A DNA stretch of 34,317 nucleotides from Lachnospiraceae bacterium. GTDB lineage: Bacteria > Bacillota > Clostridia > Lachnospirales > Lachnospiraceae. The stretch spans positions 1 through 34,317 of the forward strand of contig JAILBQ010000004.1 in NCBI GenBank assembly GCA_024680815.1, read 5' to 3'. Made by a program: the position numbers and the translations under genes. Positions 6,522 to 15,129 of this stretch are shown here, in pieces. Below the pieces are notes generated by a model that searched no databases, was not told where the DNA came from, and saw only the letters and a list, made by a program, of their open reading frames with translations. How positions within the stretch are numbered: the first letter of the stretch is position 1; the number at the start of each line of letters is the position of its first letter.

Positions 6522-8153
6522 GTGAAAAAGTTTTATTCGGCCCTGATGGTCGCTGCGATCAGCGTATTATTTGGGGTACAGGCTTTTGCGGCGACCCCGG
6601 AGCAGGTTGCTGCAGCTCAGGCAGAGGCGATTCTGGAAGGGACTATTGATAATGCCGCCAATCAGACCAATGCCATGAAGAAGGTTGCTGCCGATGCCAT
6701 CGGAACAGCTACGAAGAATGCCATCGATGCCCGTTATGCTTCCAATATTCAGAACGGGAATGCCAAGGTGGCGGAAATGAATGCGGCTGCTCAGGCCGAT
6801 GCTGCAGTTCGTGCGGCGAAGGAAGCTGCTGAGCGTAAAGCTGCCGCTGATGCCGCGGCTATTGCCGGTGCGCAGAAGCTTGCAAACATTCAGAAAATGA
6901 ATGCTATCGAAACCGAGCAGGCTGCCAAGATTGCAGCTGCGAAAGAACAGCTTGCCAAAGCCCAGGAAGCAAAGGTTGCCATTGCAAATGACAATTGTGC
7001 AAAGATTCAGGCTGAGGCCGACGCAGTCAAGGCTGAGTATGAGGCGAAGAGGGCAGCTACTGATGTAGTGATTCAGCAGGCCTACGACGCCAAGATCGCT
7101 TCGATCAACGGCAATCTGGCCATTATCCAGAATCAGCTGCAGGAGAATGCTGCTGCTCAGATCAAGGCCACCAATGCCACTGCTGCTGCAAATATCGCGG
7201 CTATCGAGGCCAAGTATCAAAATGAGATCGCCGGATACGCTGTTCATAACCTCAATTATCAGGAGGGTGTGACTGTACAGATCGCGGCTGTCGGTATCAA
7301 CAATCCTAACGTATTAAAAGAAGCAAATTACAAGATTGCCTGTGAGCGCCAGACGAAGAATATGAATGACGCGATTATTGACGCTGCCACTCATATCGGA
7401 AGAGCAGAAATCTATGCTGCAAGGTCTGCGGCCCTCACTCCCGCTGCGGCTGCCGCTGTTGCAGAGTGCAAGGCAACGCTTGATAAAGGCGCCGTAGTTA
7501 TTAAGGCTGCCAAGGATAATACAAAGAAGACAAAGGAAATGGCTGACAGCACCGTGAATGCTTTCAAAGCATCCGCCGAAGCCATGGTTCCCGCTTACAT
7601 CAGCACCACCGCTGCCGCGGCCGGAGCTAAGGAAGCTGTTACAACTGCAAACGTTGAGGCAGGTATTGCCCGGTTCAATGCCGAGTGTGCGAAGTATGTG
7701 CTTGGCCGTACCGTGATTCGTGCCGCCGCTACCGAGCTTGCTCAGGCTACCACAAACCAGTATCTGGCCGGAGAGCTTGGCAAGATCGTTGACCAGGCGC
7801 AGAAGAATGCTGCCGCTCAGGCCGGAGTAGCTGCCGCTGCCAAGGATCTGGCTGCTGCCCAGAAGAATCTGGCAAATGTAATGAGTGCTCAGGCTAAGGC
7901 TGCAGAGAATGCACGTGATGCCACGGTTGCAGGAACAAAAGCTGCTCTTATAGCTCAGGATGCTGCCGCAACAAAGCTTATCGTAAATGTTTCCGATGCT
8001 ACGAGCGTTGCACAGTTCGCAGCGGCCATGTCCATTGCCGATCCGTTCTGTGCTCAGTACATCGTTGCGTCCACACCTGGACATATTCAGTGGATGCGTG
8101 ATCTTTCGGTTGCGAAGTATCACGTAAAGACTACTCCCGCGAAGCTGTTCTAA
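6522..8153 (+). CDS. Secreted alanine-rich, predicted helical/coiled-coil protein
   Basis: The start is the GTG at 6522, because an AGGAGG site (6508-6513) lies 8 bases before it and the protein then opens with a textbook Sec signal peptide: MKKFYS, a hydrophobic core, and an AFA cleavage site before ATPEQVAAA. The mature part (about 520 residues) is dominated by Ala with Lys, Glu, Gln and Asn in repeating amphipathic patterns (for example AAAQADAAVRAAKEAAER, KIAAAKEQLAKAQEAK), so it should be almost all helix and possibly coiled coil. Only the last 50 residues or so look folded differently (FCAQYIVASTPGHIQW, KYHVKTTPAKLF). There is no lipobox, LPXTG, SLH or LysM anchor. It is monocistronic, with a strong promoter, strong ribosome binding site and strong terminator, which suggests high expression. 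I do not recognise the family; a surface filament or spacer is only a guess. Confidence 0.75.
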   Translation: MKKFYSALMVAAISVLFGVQAFAATPEQVAAAQAEAILEGTIDNAANQTNAMKKVAADAIGTATKNAIDARYASNIQNGNAKVAEMNAAAQADAAVRAAKEAAERKAAADAAAIAGAQKLANIQKMNAIETEQAAKIAAAKEQLAKAQEAKVAIANDNCAKIQAEADAVKAEYEAKRAATDVVIQQAYDAKIASINGNLAIIQNQLQENAAAQIKATNATAAANIAAIEAKYQNEIAGYAVHNLNYQEGVTVQIAAVGINNPNVLKEANYKIACERQTKNMNDAIIDAATHIGRAEIYAARSAALTPAAAAAVAECKATLDKGAVVIKAAKDNTKKTKEMADSTVNAFKASAEAMVPAYISTTAAAAGAKEAVTTANVEAGIARFNAECAKYVLGRTVIRAAATELAQATTNQYLAGELGKIVDQAQKNAAAQAGVAAAAKDLAAAQKNLANVMSAQAKAAENARDATVAGTKAALIAQDAAATKLIVNVSDATSVAQFAAAMSIADPFCAQYIVASTPGHIQWMRDLSVAKYHVKTTPAKLF

Positions 8154-8191
8154 GCTAAGAAGCTTTCGGAGTATGCATTGACGCATTTCAT

Positions 8192-8229
8192 GCCGCCAGA
8201 GTTGGAAATCTTCCGCTCTGGCGGCTTTT
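8192..8229 (+). terminator. Strong intrinsic terminator after the Ala-rich gene
   Basis: GCCGCCAGAG (8192-8201) pairs perfectly with CTCTGGCGGC (8216-8225), followed by TTTTC. The loop carries a further GGAA/TTCC pair. Confidence 0.9.
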
Positions 8230-8426
8230 CTGTAAAAAACGAGGCAGAAACCGGCGAAATAAACAAATGTTCGGATTGCACTTATGAGAAGATAACGACA
8301 GATATTTTAATCGTTCAACAACCGGGGCTTTGTTCCGGAAAAGTTCGCAGAAATAACACTTTTTTGAATAAATAACACACGAACCGCATACAATAGCAAA
8401 TGTTATGAAAAGGAGCCGTGAGAGCT

Positions 8427-9215
8427 ATGAATGAAAATCAGGAAAACAATTCTGCCCCCAAAAAATCAGGCGGTGTTGAGGTTGTTAAAACAATTATTCT
8501 CGGCATATGTATTGTCGCCAGCTGCGTGGCCATAGCTTTCGGGCTTTCGATGTTTCGTTCCGGCGGCGAGCATTCCATCGGAGCAACGGGCTCGGCCAGT
8601 GTGGATTTTGAATCCGACCTGATAAAATGGGGCGGACAGTTCAAAACCCATGCAGATACTTCAAAAATCGCATATAAACAGATAAAGAAGGACGCGGACA
8701 TAGTCAGGAAGTATCTGGAAAATAACGGTATACTTCCGGAAGAACTGGTCTTTTCTTCAATTGATATTACGGAACGCACGAAGGACGTTTATGATGAAGA
8801 GGGAAATTACAAGGGATATGTGCCTGACGGCTATGATCTGTCCCAGACGGTAACCATAGTTTCCGAGAATATCGACGGAGTGGAACTGATTTCCAGAGAT
8901 ATTTCGAGTCTCCTTGATTCGGGGGTGGAGTTTACCTCCTGGTCACCGGAATACTATTATACGAAGCTGGATGACCTTAAACTGGATCTTATTGACCAGG
9001 CTTCCGAAAACGCAAGGGAAAGGATAGATATTATCGCGGCAAATTCCGACGCGAAGCTGGGCATGCTTAAAAATTCGAGTCTGGGGGTATTTCAGATTAC
9101 AGCAAGAAATTCCGGCACGGGAGATTATTCCTATGACGGAGCCTTTAATATAAGTTCACGCGAAAAAACAGCGACTATTACGGTCAGGCTTGAGTACGAT
9201 TTGAAGCTGTTTTAA
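8427..9215 (+). CDS. SIMPL (DUF541) domain protein, membrane-anchored
   Basis: The 262-residue protein has a short polar N-terminus, one membrane segment at about residues 20-40 (VKTIILGICIVASCVAIAFGLSMF) and an outside domain. It shows SIMPL hallmarks: a GATGSASVDFESDLIKW opening strand, alternating helices with DADIVRKYLENNGI, a central SSIDITERTK strand and a final ATITVRLEYDL strand. SIMPL proteins (BP26/OMP28 relatives) form envelope oligomers of poorly known role. The ATG at 8427 is preferred to an in-frame GTG at 8418, which lies too close to the AGGAG at 8411-8415. A weak promoter (TTGAAT 8364-8369, TACAAT 8389-8394, long spacer) is possible. Its stop overlaps the stop of the convergent gene by 4 bases. 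Confidence 0.82.
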   Translation: MNENQENNSAPKKSGGVEVVKTIILGICIVASCVAIAFGLSMFRSGGEHSIGATGSASVDFESDLIKWGGQFKTHADTSKIAYKQIKKDADIVRKYLENNGILPEELVFSSIDITERTKDVYDEEGNYKGYVPDGYDLSQTVTIVSENIDGVELISRDISSLLDSGVEFTSWSPEYYYTKLDDLKLDLIDQASENARERIDIIAANSDAKLGMLKNSSLGVFQITARNSGTGDYSYDGAFNISSREKTATITVRLEYDLKLF

Positions 9216-9841
9216 TAAGTCTTCTCGAAAGCTTCGATATAATCGGAGATAAGCCGGGCGGTACCGTCAATTCCCAGAACGGAGGAATTGACCGAAAGAT
9301 CGTAGGTTTCTATGTGCCCCCATTTTTTGGAGGAATAATAATTGTAGTAGCTTTTACGCTGCTTATCTTTTTTAAGAATCATATCCCTGGCTTTTTCCGG
9401 CCGGTCCAGATCCGGGAAACGCTTCATTACGCGTTCGATCCTGTCCTCAAGTCGGGCATAAATAAATATGTTTAAAACATTCTCCATATCCTGGAGAGCA
9501 TAGTCAGCGCAGCGGCCCACTATAACACAGGGGCCGTCGGCCGCTGTCTTTTTTATCGTGTCGAACTGGGCCAGGAAAACCTTGTGGGATATGGGCATAT
9601 CCACAAAGGCGGAGGAATTGTAGCCGAAGGAATAGGTGTCCATTACGAGATTGTACAGAAAGGAGCTGGTTGGACGCTCGTCCTGATGCTCAAATATCTC
9701 CTCGCACATTCCGCTTTCCTTCGCAGCCCTGGTCAAAAGCTCCTTGTCATAACAGTGAATGCCGTATTTTTCAGCAATCTTTTCGCCAATCTCCCTGCCG
9801 CCGGAGCCGAACTGCCGTCCGATGGTAATAATGGTATTCAT
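9212..9841 (-). CDS. Cytidylate-kinase-like P-loop protein
   Basis: This 209-residue protein on the minus strand begins MNTIITIGRQFGSGGREIG, the variant P-loop of the cytidylate kinase-like family (Cytidylate_kin2), followed by KIAEKYGIHCYDKELL. A lid-like region with RFPDLDRPEKARDMILKKDKQRKSYYNYY and the YDLSVNSSVLGIDG strand match the family. These proteins are common in Clostridia and Bacteroides, separate from true Cmk, and their substrate is not established. A GGAGC site precedes the ATG, and ATTATA at 9865-9870 (TATAAT on the minus strand) is a plausible -10. It converges with the SIMPL gene and diverges from the large membrane protein gene. Confidence 0.85.
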   Translation of the reverse strand: MNTIITIGRQFGSGGREIGEKIAEKYGIHCYDKELLTRAAKESGMCEEIFEHQDERPTSSFLYNLVMDTYSFGYNSSAFVDMPISHKVFLAQFDTIKKTAADGPCVIVGRCADYALQDMENVLNIFIYARLEDRIERVMKRFPDLDRPEKARDMILKKDKQRKSYYNYYSSKKWGHIETYDLSVNSSVLGIDGTARLISDYIEAFEKTY

Positions 9842-9878
9842 AGGAATGCTCCTTTCTCTTTTTTATTATAACATTTTT

Positions 9879-9907
9879 TTGACGCATTAAACATAATATG
9901 ATAGGAT
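9879..9907 (+). promoter_or_regulatory. Promoter of the large membrane protein-carboxypeptidase operon
   Basis: TTGACG (9879-9884) and TAGGAT (9902-9907) are 17 bases apart, about 45 bases before the ATG at 9952. The 90-base divergent region also carries the probable minus-strand -10 at 9865-9870. Confidence 0.5.
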
Positions 9908-9951
9908 AAATAAGTTTTCACTTTAATCTGTTGCTCTGGGAGGAATTCTTT

Positions 9952-12900
9952 ATGAATGTCCTGTTTTCCAATCTGTTTTCCGGGCCTGCCGGAGAGGCGC
10001 TCTTTAATGTGCTGAAGGCTTTGAGCGGCCTCATGGTTATTGCGGCATGGATTCTTTTACTGGGAGCCGCGGTCAATCTGTTTTTCGGCTTCCGTTATTC
10101 CCGCCTGGCCGGTTTTGTAAATGTATTCGCGGTCTGCGGTCTTGCCGGCGGCATCTCCGGAGTTCTGCTCACAAAAGGTTCGGCAGTGGGCTTTTTTATC
10201 GGGATGCTCTTAATAGGCGGAGGGGCGGTGGCGCTTTCATGGCGGTTTCCCCGGGCAGGCATCTTTCTTGACGGCTTTTTATGGGGATTTTTTCTCCTGG
10301 GCTTTTTGCTGATTTTCGGCGGAAACCGGACGAGCGCGCTGATTCTCGGAATAGTGGGAGGTCTTGCCATGGGCTTTGCCTCCTGCTTTATGGATAAAAA
10401 GTTTCTGGTTGTCAAAACAGCGGTTCAGGGCGGCTCGGTCTGCGGAATATTGATAGGACTTCTTTTCTGGCATCTTCTGCTGGGGCTGATTTTATCCGTG
10501 GGTCTCTCCGTCGCCGGCATTGTGGTGCAGCTCCTGCTGCAGCGGTTTCTCCCTGAAAAAGACGGCAGCGGAAAAGAAATGGAAGAGGAGGCTTCAGGGG
10601 TGGTCTCGGAAGAGCCTCTGCCCAGAGTCGGAAATCCTGATCTTTTTGTGGAGGATATACTAAGAGAGCTTCCCTATGTTTTTTCAGAGGATATTATGCT
10701 TCAAATGAAGGCTCTTCCGGAATTTTTCCCGGACGGGACCTGGATCTGCGCCTGCGGTCAGAGGAGCGGGGCTGAGCAGTGTCCGCGCTGCGGTCTGGAA
10801 AAAGAGGACGCCGACACGAAATTAAACTACAGATATCTTAAAGAACACAGAACCACGAGGCTGAATGTGGAGAAACGTATGGGAGGAAGCATGCCCGTTG
10901 TTGGAAGAGTCTCGGAAAAAGGGGAGGATGAGACAATGGGAGAGGCTTTAAACAAAGAAACCGATGCGGAAACAAAACAGGAAAATTCCGTTTCCGGAAC
11001 AAACGCCGCCGGATTGACGGAAAATGCTGCTGCCGCCGCGGCTGGTGCCGTTGCTGTCGCGGAAATCGCGGCTCCGGCTGTCGAGAACCCTGCCCCTGTT
11101 GAGGAAAATCCGGCTCCGGCTGCTGAAAATCCCGCGCCTGTTACGGAAAACGCGGCTCCGGCTGCTGAAAATCCCGCACCGGATAACGCGGAGGCCAAAA
11201 AGGAGGAAGCTGAAATAAGCGAAGGCGATTCTTCCGTAAATGACGGAGGTGCTTCCGGGGCTCCCGAAAGTGCTCAGGACGGCGAATCGAAGGGAGATGT
11301 CATTCCGGAGAAGAAGAATACCGGAGCATCAGTAAGAAAATCCAGAAAAAAGAAAAGGGCTGAGCGAAAAAATAAGGAAGCCGCGAAAAAAGAGGATGAA
11401 GTAAAGGAAGAAAAGGAAGAAAAGGCCGAAAAGACAGAAGAAAAAGAAGAGAAGGAAGAGAAGGAAGAGGCGCCGAAGACTCCGGAAGAAAAGCCTGCCG
11501 AAGAGGAAAAGAAAGAAGATAAGGACAAAAAGACGGAGGGAGATAAAAAATCCGAAAAGAATAAAGCGGATAAAAAAATCAACAAACTCCTTCTTCTGAT
11601 TATTCCGGCAGTTGTGGTACTTCTGGGGATTATCGGGCTTGTAATATACCTGAACCGCTCCGCTATCGAAAGCATACGTTTAAACTTCAAGGCAGCCTCG
11701 ACGCAGGACTCCAAAGAAAAGTCGGAGCTTTATACCGATGCGATTGAGATAAAGGAAAACGCGGATTCCTGGATAGGGCTTCTTGAACTTGCCCTGGAGG
11801 AAAAGAACCGCAAGCTTGCGCTTTTATGCGTTGACCATCTGGAGGAAAATTATCCGAATAATTTAAAATACCGTCAGCTTAAAAAACAATATGCCCCTGC
11901 TCCCCCCACAAGCTCCCTTAAGGACGGAACCTATAACAACTGGGAAGAGCTCAGCTTAAGCGCCGGAGAGGGAGATATTATCTATTTTTCCGTAAACGGC
12001 GGAGAACCCTATCAGTACAAGGGGAGCGTCGCCATGAACAGAAACGGGGACTATACGATTAAGGCATATGCGGAAAATGATCTGGGACTGAAGAGTGACG
12101 AAGCGAGCTTCCATTACCTGTTTGAAGCCGTGATGCCGCAGGCGGTAACTTTTGACCATGAAAGCGGGGAGTATTTCGTGAATCAGACCGTGGCACTTTC
12201 CCAGCCGGACGGCCTTGAAATTCATTATACGGTGGACGGAAGCGAGCCGGATGCTTCAAGCCCTGTCTATACCGAGCCTCTTGTCTGCGGAAGAGGGCTT
12301 TCAATAATCAAGGCAAAAGTCTTTGGCGCCGACGGAGTTCCTTCGGAGACGTCAACCTGCGAAATCGGAATCCACGGAGAGATTCGGGGCAACGCCATCC
12401 GTTTTTCCGAATCCGGCTATATCTGCGATTATTTTGCCTCAGACAAGGGACTGTGCCGGTATGACACCGCCGGCAACCTTATTGATGTCATAGATCCGAA
12501 AGAAGCCAGAGGCCTTCGTTTCCAGGACGGAATGCTCTACTACTTTTCCGACGGATTTCTTAAGCGCTATGAAGAAAAAACCGGTAAGATCGATGCTCTT
12601 GCCAAAGCCGGAGCGGATATGTGCGCCGTTGCCGACGGGAGGATATATTTTGCCGAGGTGGGCGGGCCTCTTATTTCAGCCGCACTGGACGGAAGCGACA
12701 TGCAGGATCACGGCGGCGAAATGACAAATCTCGACTACCATGACGGCGTGCTTTATCTGGCGGAGCCCAACAGGGTTTCGAAGCTTTTAGCCGACGGTTC
12801 CTTTGAAACCATCTTCACAAGGTCAGCTTCTGAAGATGAAGATGCTGAAGAAGGAGAAGAAGGAGAAGGAGAGGAAGAGAACGAGGAAAAAGAGGAGGAG

Positions 12901-13383
12901 GGAGAAGACGTTACACTGACTCCCATAAGGTCGATCTTGGCTGACAGTGAAGGGATTTATTTCACTTCCGACGGCCTTTCCATCTATCAGAACGGCCAGA
13001 TAGGCACTCTTGTTGAGGGCATTTCAGAGATTGACCGCAAAGAGCCCAAAAAAGGCAAGGCCGGTTCGGGCTCGGAGCATCTGCGTTACCCCGAAAAGCT
13101 TTGTACCTTTGCGGGCCATCTCTGCTTCCGTTACTGCGATGAGGTTTCAAAGTACTCCATAGACCCCGAAACCCTGGAAAAAACCGACGAAGAGACAGAA
13201 CGGAAGGGAAGCGTATATACCTACGACCTGGAAAGCGGTGAATTCCGTTCAATAGCCGGTTCCGACTTTTTCCCTGTTTCCGACGGATATTTCACCTATT
13301 CTCCCGAAGCGGAGGGATTTATCAAGCTGGATTTTGAAAGCGCGCAGATTGAAGTCGAGGGAGAAGAAGAAGCTTCCGAATGA
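9952..13383 (+). CDS. Large multi-domain membrane protein with zinc ribbon and extracytoplasmic beta domains
   Basis: The 1143-residue product starts at the ATG at 9952 (GGGAGG at 9938-9943); an in-frame TTG at 9931 lies before that site and is rejected. Domains in order: about six membrane helices (residues 10-200); a cytoplasmic zinc-ribbon motif with C266, C268, C277 and C280; a low-complexity Pro/Ala/Glu/Asn repeat (about 372-413); a long Lys/Glu-rich stretch (about 460-542); a single membrane helix (about 547-569); then an outside region. The latter has a TPR-like short helix pair, one or two chitobiase C-terminal-like beta modules (IYFSVNGGEPYQYKG; IHYTVDGSEPDASSPVYTEP) and a propeller-like repeat region resembling DUF5050 (RYDTAGNLIDVIDP, LRFQDGMLYYFSDG) with a very acidic insert at about 959-988. 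The stop overlaps the next ATG, so it is coupled to a D,D-carboxypeptidase, which points to an envelope role. Exact function is unknown. Confidence 0.72.
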   Translation: MNVLFSNLFSGPAGEALFNVLKALSGLMVIAAWILLLGAAVNLFFGFRYSRLAGFVNVFAVCGLAGGISGVLLTKGSAVGFFIGMLLIGGGAVALSWRFPRAGIFLDGFLWGFFLLGFLLIFGGNRTSALILGIVGGLAMGFASCFMDKKFLVVKTAVQGGSVCGILIGLLFWHLLLGLILSVGLSVAGIVVQLLLQRFLPEKDGSGKEMEEEASGVVSEEPLPRVGNPDLFVEDILRELPYVFSEDIMLQMKALPEFFPDGTWICACGQRSGAEQCPRCGLEKEDADTKLNYRYLKEHRTTRLNVEKRMGGSMPVVGRVSEKGEDETMGEALNKETDAETKQENSVSGTNAAGLTENAAAAAAGAVAVAEIAAPAVENPAPVEENPAPAAENPAPVTENAAPAAENPAPDNAEAKKEEAEISEGDSSVNDGGASGAPESAQDGESKGDVIPEKKNTGASVRKSRKKKRAERKNKEAAKKEDEVKEEKEEKAEKTEEKEEKEEKEEAPKTPEEKPAEEEKKEDKDKKTEGDKKSEKNKADKKINKLLLLIIPAVVVLLGIIGLVIYLNRSAIESIRLNFKAASTQDSKEKSELYTDAIEIKENADSWIGLLELALEEKNRKLALLCVDHLEENYPNNLKYRQLKKQYAPAPPTSSLKDGTYNNWEELSLSAGEGDIIYFSVNGGEPYQYKGSVAMNRNGDYTIKAYAENDLGLKSDEASFHYLFEAVMPQAVTFDHESGEYFVNQTVALSQPDGLEIHYTVDGSEPDASSPVYTEPLVCGRGLSIIKAKVFGADGVPSETSTCEIGIHGEIRGNAIRFSESGYICDYFASDKGLCRYDTAGNLIDVIDPKEARGLRFQDGMLYYFSDGFLKRYEEKTGKIDALAKAGADMCAVADGRIYFAEVGGPLISAALDGSDMQDHGGEMTNLDYHDGVLYLAEPNRVSKLLADGSFETIFTRSASEDEDAEEGEEGEGEEENEEKEEEGEDVTLTPIRSILADSEGIYFTSDGLSIYQNGQIGTLVEGISEIDRKEPKKGKAGSGSEHLRYPEKLCTFAGHLCFRYCDEVSKYSIDPETLEKTDEETERKGSVYTYDLESGEFRSIAGSDFFPVSDGYFTYSPEAEGFIKLDFESAQIEVEGEEEASE

Positions 13384-14651
13384 GTTACGACGATTTTCAA
13401 AACAGTCAGACTCAGGACAGGGAAAGACTGCGCCGCCGTATGCAGGAGCGCAGAAGAAGACAGCGTGAGATTCGTATAAAAATTGCGCTTCTTTCGGTTT
13501 CAGCCGTTGTTATTCTGGCGGGAACCCTGATTCTTCTTGTTCATCTTTTCCGTTCAAAAAACTCCGGGGAAAATAAAGGGCAGAAGACTGAGGTTGTTGC
13601 CCTCGAACCGGAAGAAAGCAGTGAGATCCCTGAGGAATATTCTGAAGAGCTTCCGGAAGAGGATCTCGTTATCGAGGAAGACACCCCGGGCGGAGAGGAA
13701 GAAAATCAGACAGGAGAAGGGGAGGACTCAGACTCCGAAGGCGAATCTGTTTCCGATAATACCCCTGAGGGATTCTTTAGAGGCTATTCCCCTGTGTTTA
13801 CCGGCGAAACCGCCCAAATCCCTGATTCCATGACTGAGAGTGTCTACGGAATACTGATTGATATTTCAACCGGTAACGTTGTGGCGGCGAAAAACGCTGA
13901 TGAAGTCATGTATCCCGCGTCCATGACCAAAATTCTCACGGTGCTTACGGCGATGGAATACGAACCGGATATGGACGATATCGTGACCATGACCGATGAG
14001 ATCGCTCAATATACTTATGATCATGACTGCTCCAGAGCAGGTTTTTCGGTTTCGGAAAACATCCCCGTCAGGGATCTGTTTTACGGAACTATCCTTCCCT
14101 CCGGGGCGGACGCGGTGCTTATGCTTTCGAACTATTGCACGCCTGACCGGGAAGAATTTGTCCAAAGGATGAACGAGAAGGCAAGGGAACTGGGACTGTC
14201 GGAGGAAAAAACCCATTTTGAGAACCCCATCGGCCTTTTCAGCGAGGACAATCACTGCACGGTAACTGATATGGCCATGATTCTTAAGGCCGCTGAGGAA
14301 AACGAATTTTTACGCGAAGTCCTCAGAAGCAGAAAATACACTACAACTCCGTCAATTTATCATCCTGACGGAATCGAGCTCTCAAATCTGTTTCTCAGAC
14401 GTATCGAGGATAAGGATACCCACGGCTTTGTTGCCGGGGCAAAAACCGGCTATGTAAATCAGTCGGGAAACTGCGCTGCCAGCTTTATGGAGGGAGATGA
14501 CGGGATAAACTATATCTGCGTGACCGGAAAAGCCCAGGGCAGTTGGAACTGTATAGAAGACCATGTAAAGATATACGATAAATATGTGCCGGGTGGGACG
14601 GTGTCGGAAAACTCGGAAAACTCGGAAAACTCGGACAACGAAGAGGAGTAA
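13380..14651 (+). CDS. Membrane-anchored D-alanyl-D-alanine carboxypeptidase
   Basis: This S11-family penicillin-binding protein trims the terminal D-Ala of peptidoglycan stem peptides. After an Arg-rich cytoplasmic start (residues 17-33) and an N-terminal membrane helix (about 35-57), an acidic linker (70-128) leads to the catalytic domain. The SxxK motif is S181-MTK (PASMTKILTVLTAMEY), the KTG motif is K355-T-G (GAKTGYVNQSG), and the middle motif reads SGA (241-243) instead of the common SGN. It lacks the usual C-terminal PBP5 beta domain and amphipathic anchor and instead ends in a Ser/Glu/Asn tail made by a 9-base tandem repeat at 14604-14639. It overlaps the preceding gene by 4 bases. 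Confidence 0.88.
   Translation: MSYDDFQNSQTQDRERLRRRMQERRRRQREIRIKIALLSVSAVVILAGTLILLVHLFRSKNSGENKGQKTEVVALEPEESSEIPEEYSEELPEEDLVIEEDTPGGEEENQTGEGEDSDSEGESVSDNTPEGFFRGYSPVFTGETAQIPDSMTESVYGILIDISTGNVVAAKNADEVMYPASMTKILTVLTAMEYEPDMDDIVTMTDEIAQYTYDHDCSRAGFSVSENIPVRDLFYGTILPSGADAVLMLSNYCTPDREEFVQRMNEKARELGLSEEKTHFENPIGLFSEDNHCTVTDMAMILKAAEENEFLREVLRSRKYTTTPSIYHPDGIELSNLFLRRIEDKDTHGFVAGAKTGYVNQSGNCAASFMEGDDGINYICVTGKAQGSWNCIEDHVKIYDKYVPGGTVSENSENSENSDNEEE
14604..14639 (+). repeat. Short tandem repeat in the carboxypeptidase tail
   Basis: Three exact copies of TCGGAAAAC (14604-14630) and one variant, TCGGACAAC (14631-14639), encode Ser-Glu-Asn repeats. The 9-base unit keeps frame if copy number changes. 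Confidence 0.85.
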
Positions 14652-14798
14652 ATTTTGATTTTTTCTGCCACATCCGTATACGTATCGTATAAACAGGTAG
14701 AAAAAAGTAGAGAAAGAAAGCGGAATCCGACGCTGTGCCGATCTTCGGGCTTTGACCCGGGGCTAAAAATTCCATCCACAAAACAAGAGAGGTTAATA

Positions 14799-15125
14799 AT
14801 GGAAGACAACAAAATGCAGGAAGAATTTTTTGACGAGACATTTGAGGTGAGTACGGAGGAATATAAACTTAATGACAACGAGCTCGAAGACGTAAGCGGC
14901 GGAGGGATGAGTGATGATAATTTTTATTGTTACTACTGTAAAGAAAAACATGCCTTATTAAGGCAGTATCCCTTCAGGATCAGGCCCGCAGCCGCAGGTA
15001 GGAAGAATGATTGTTATGTAATGGCGACCAAGTATAAATGCGACAAAAACGGAGTATTCTTCACAGTTCCTCTGAAAAAAGGCGGAACCGCCTATTTTAA
15101 CGAGTTAATGCAGAGAATGGAGTGA
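14799..15125 (+). CDS. Double-glycine-leader small protein (bacteriocin/RiPP-like precursor candidate)
   Basis: The start is the ATG at 14799 with GAGAGG 6 bases upstream; an in-frame upstream start at 14655 would add 48 unconvincing residues. The 108-residue product has an acidic N-terminus and the stretch LNDNELEDVSGG (residues 24-35), an exact fit to the double-glycine leader pattern L(S)xxELxxVxGG that C39-peptidase ABC exporters cleave. The predicted released part is 73 residues with C44, C47, C72 and C81, in a CYYC ... C-x8-C arrangement like a small zinc ribbon or two disulfides. No exporter, modification enzyme or immunity gene is next to it. It lies between the carboxypeptidase and a tyrosine recombinase. 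I do not recognise the core. The leader call is strong as a pattern; the bacteriocin role is inference. Confidence 0.72.
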   Translation: MEDNKMQEEFFDETFEVSTEEYKLNDNELEDVSGGGMSDDNFYCYYCKEKHALLRQYPFRIRPAAAGRKNDCYVMATKYKCDKNGVFFTVPLKKGGTAYFNELMQRME

Positions 15126-15129
15126 CAGA

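Noticed and set aside
6567-8186. Long minus-strand open frames (226 and 290 codons) opposite the Ala-rich gene
   Set aside because: They arise because GCn-rich codons leave few stops on the other strand. They lack ribosome binding sites and have unnatural Ser/Gly/Leu/Cys composition.
8178-8375. A 65-codon plus-strand frame after the Ala-rich gene
   Set aside because: It runs through the strong terminator at 8192-8229 and has no ribosome binding site or recognisable sequence.
10827-11714. Minus-strand frames opposite the low-complexity part of the large membrane protein
   Set aside because: They are Ser/Phe/Ala-rich shadows of the Glu/Lys and Pro/Ala codons, with no ribosome binding sites.
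14655-14798. Upstream extension of the double-glycine-leader protein
   Set aside because: The in-frame TTG start lacks a ribosome binding site and the added residues look non-coding; the ATG at 14799 has a good site.
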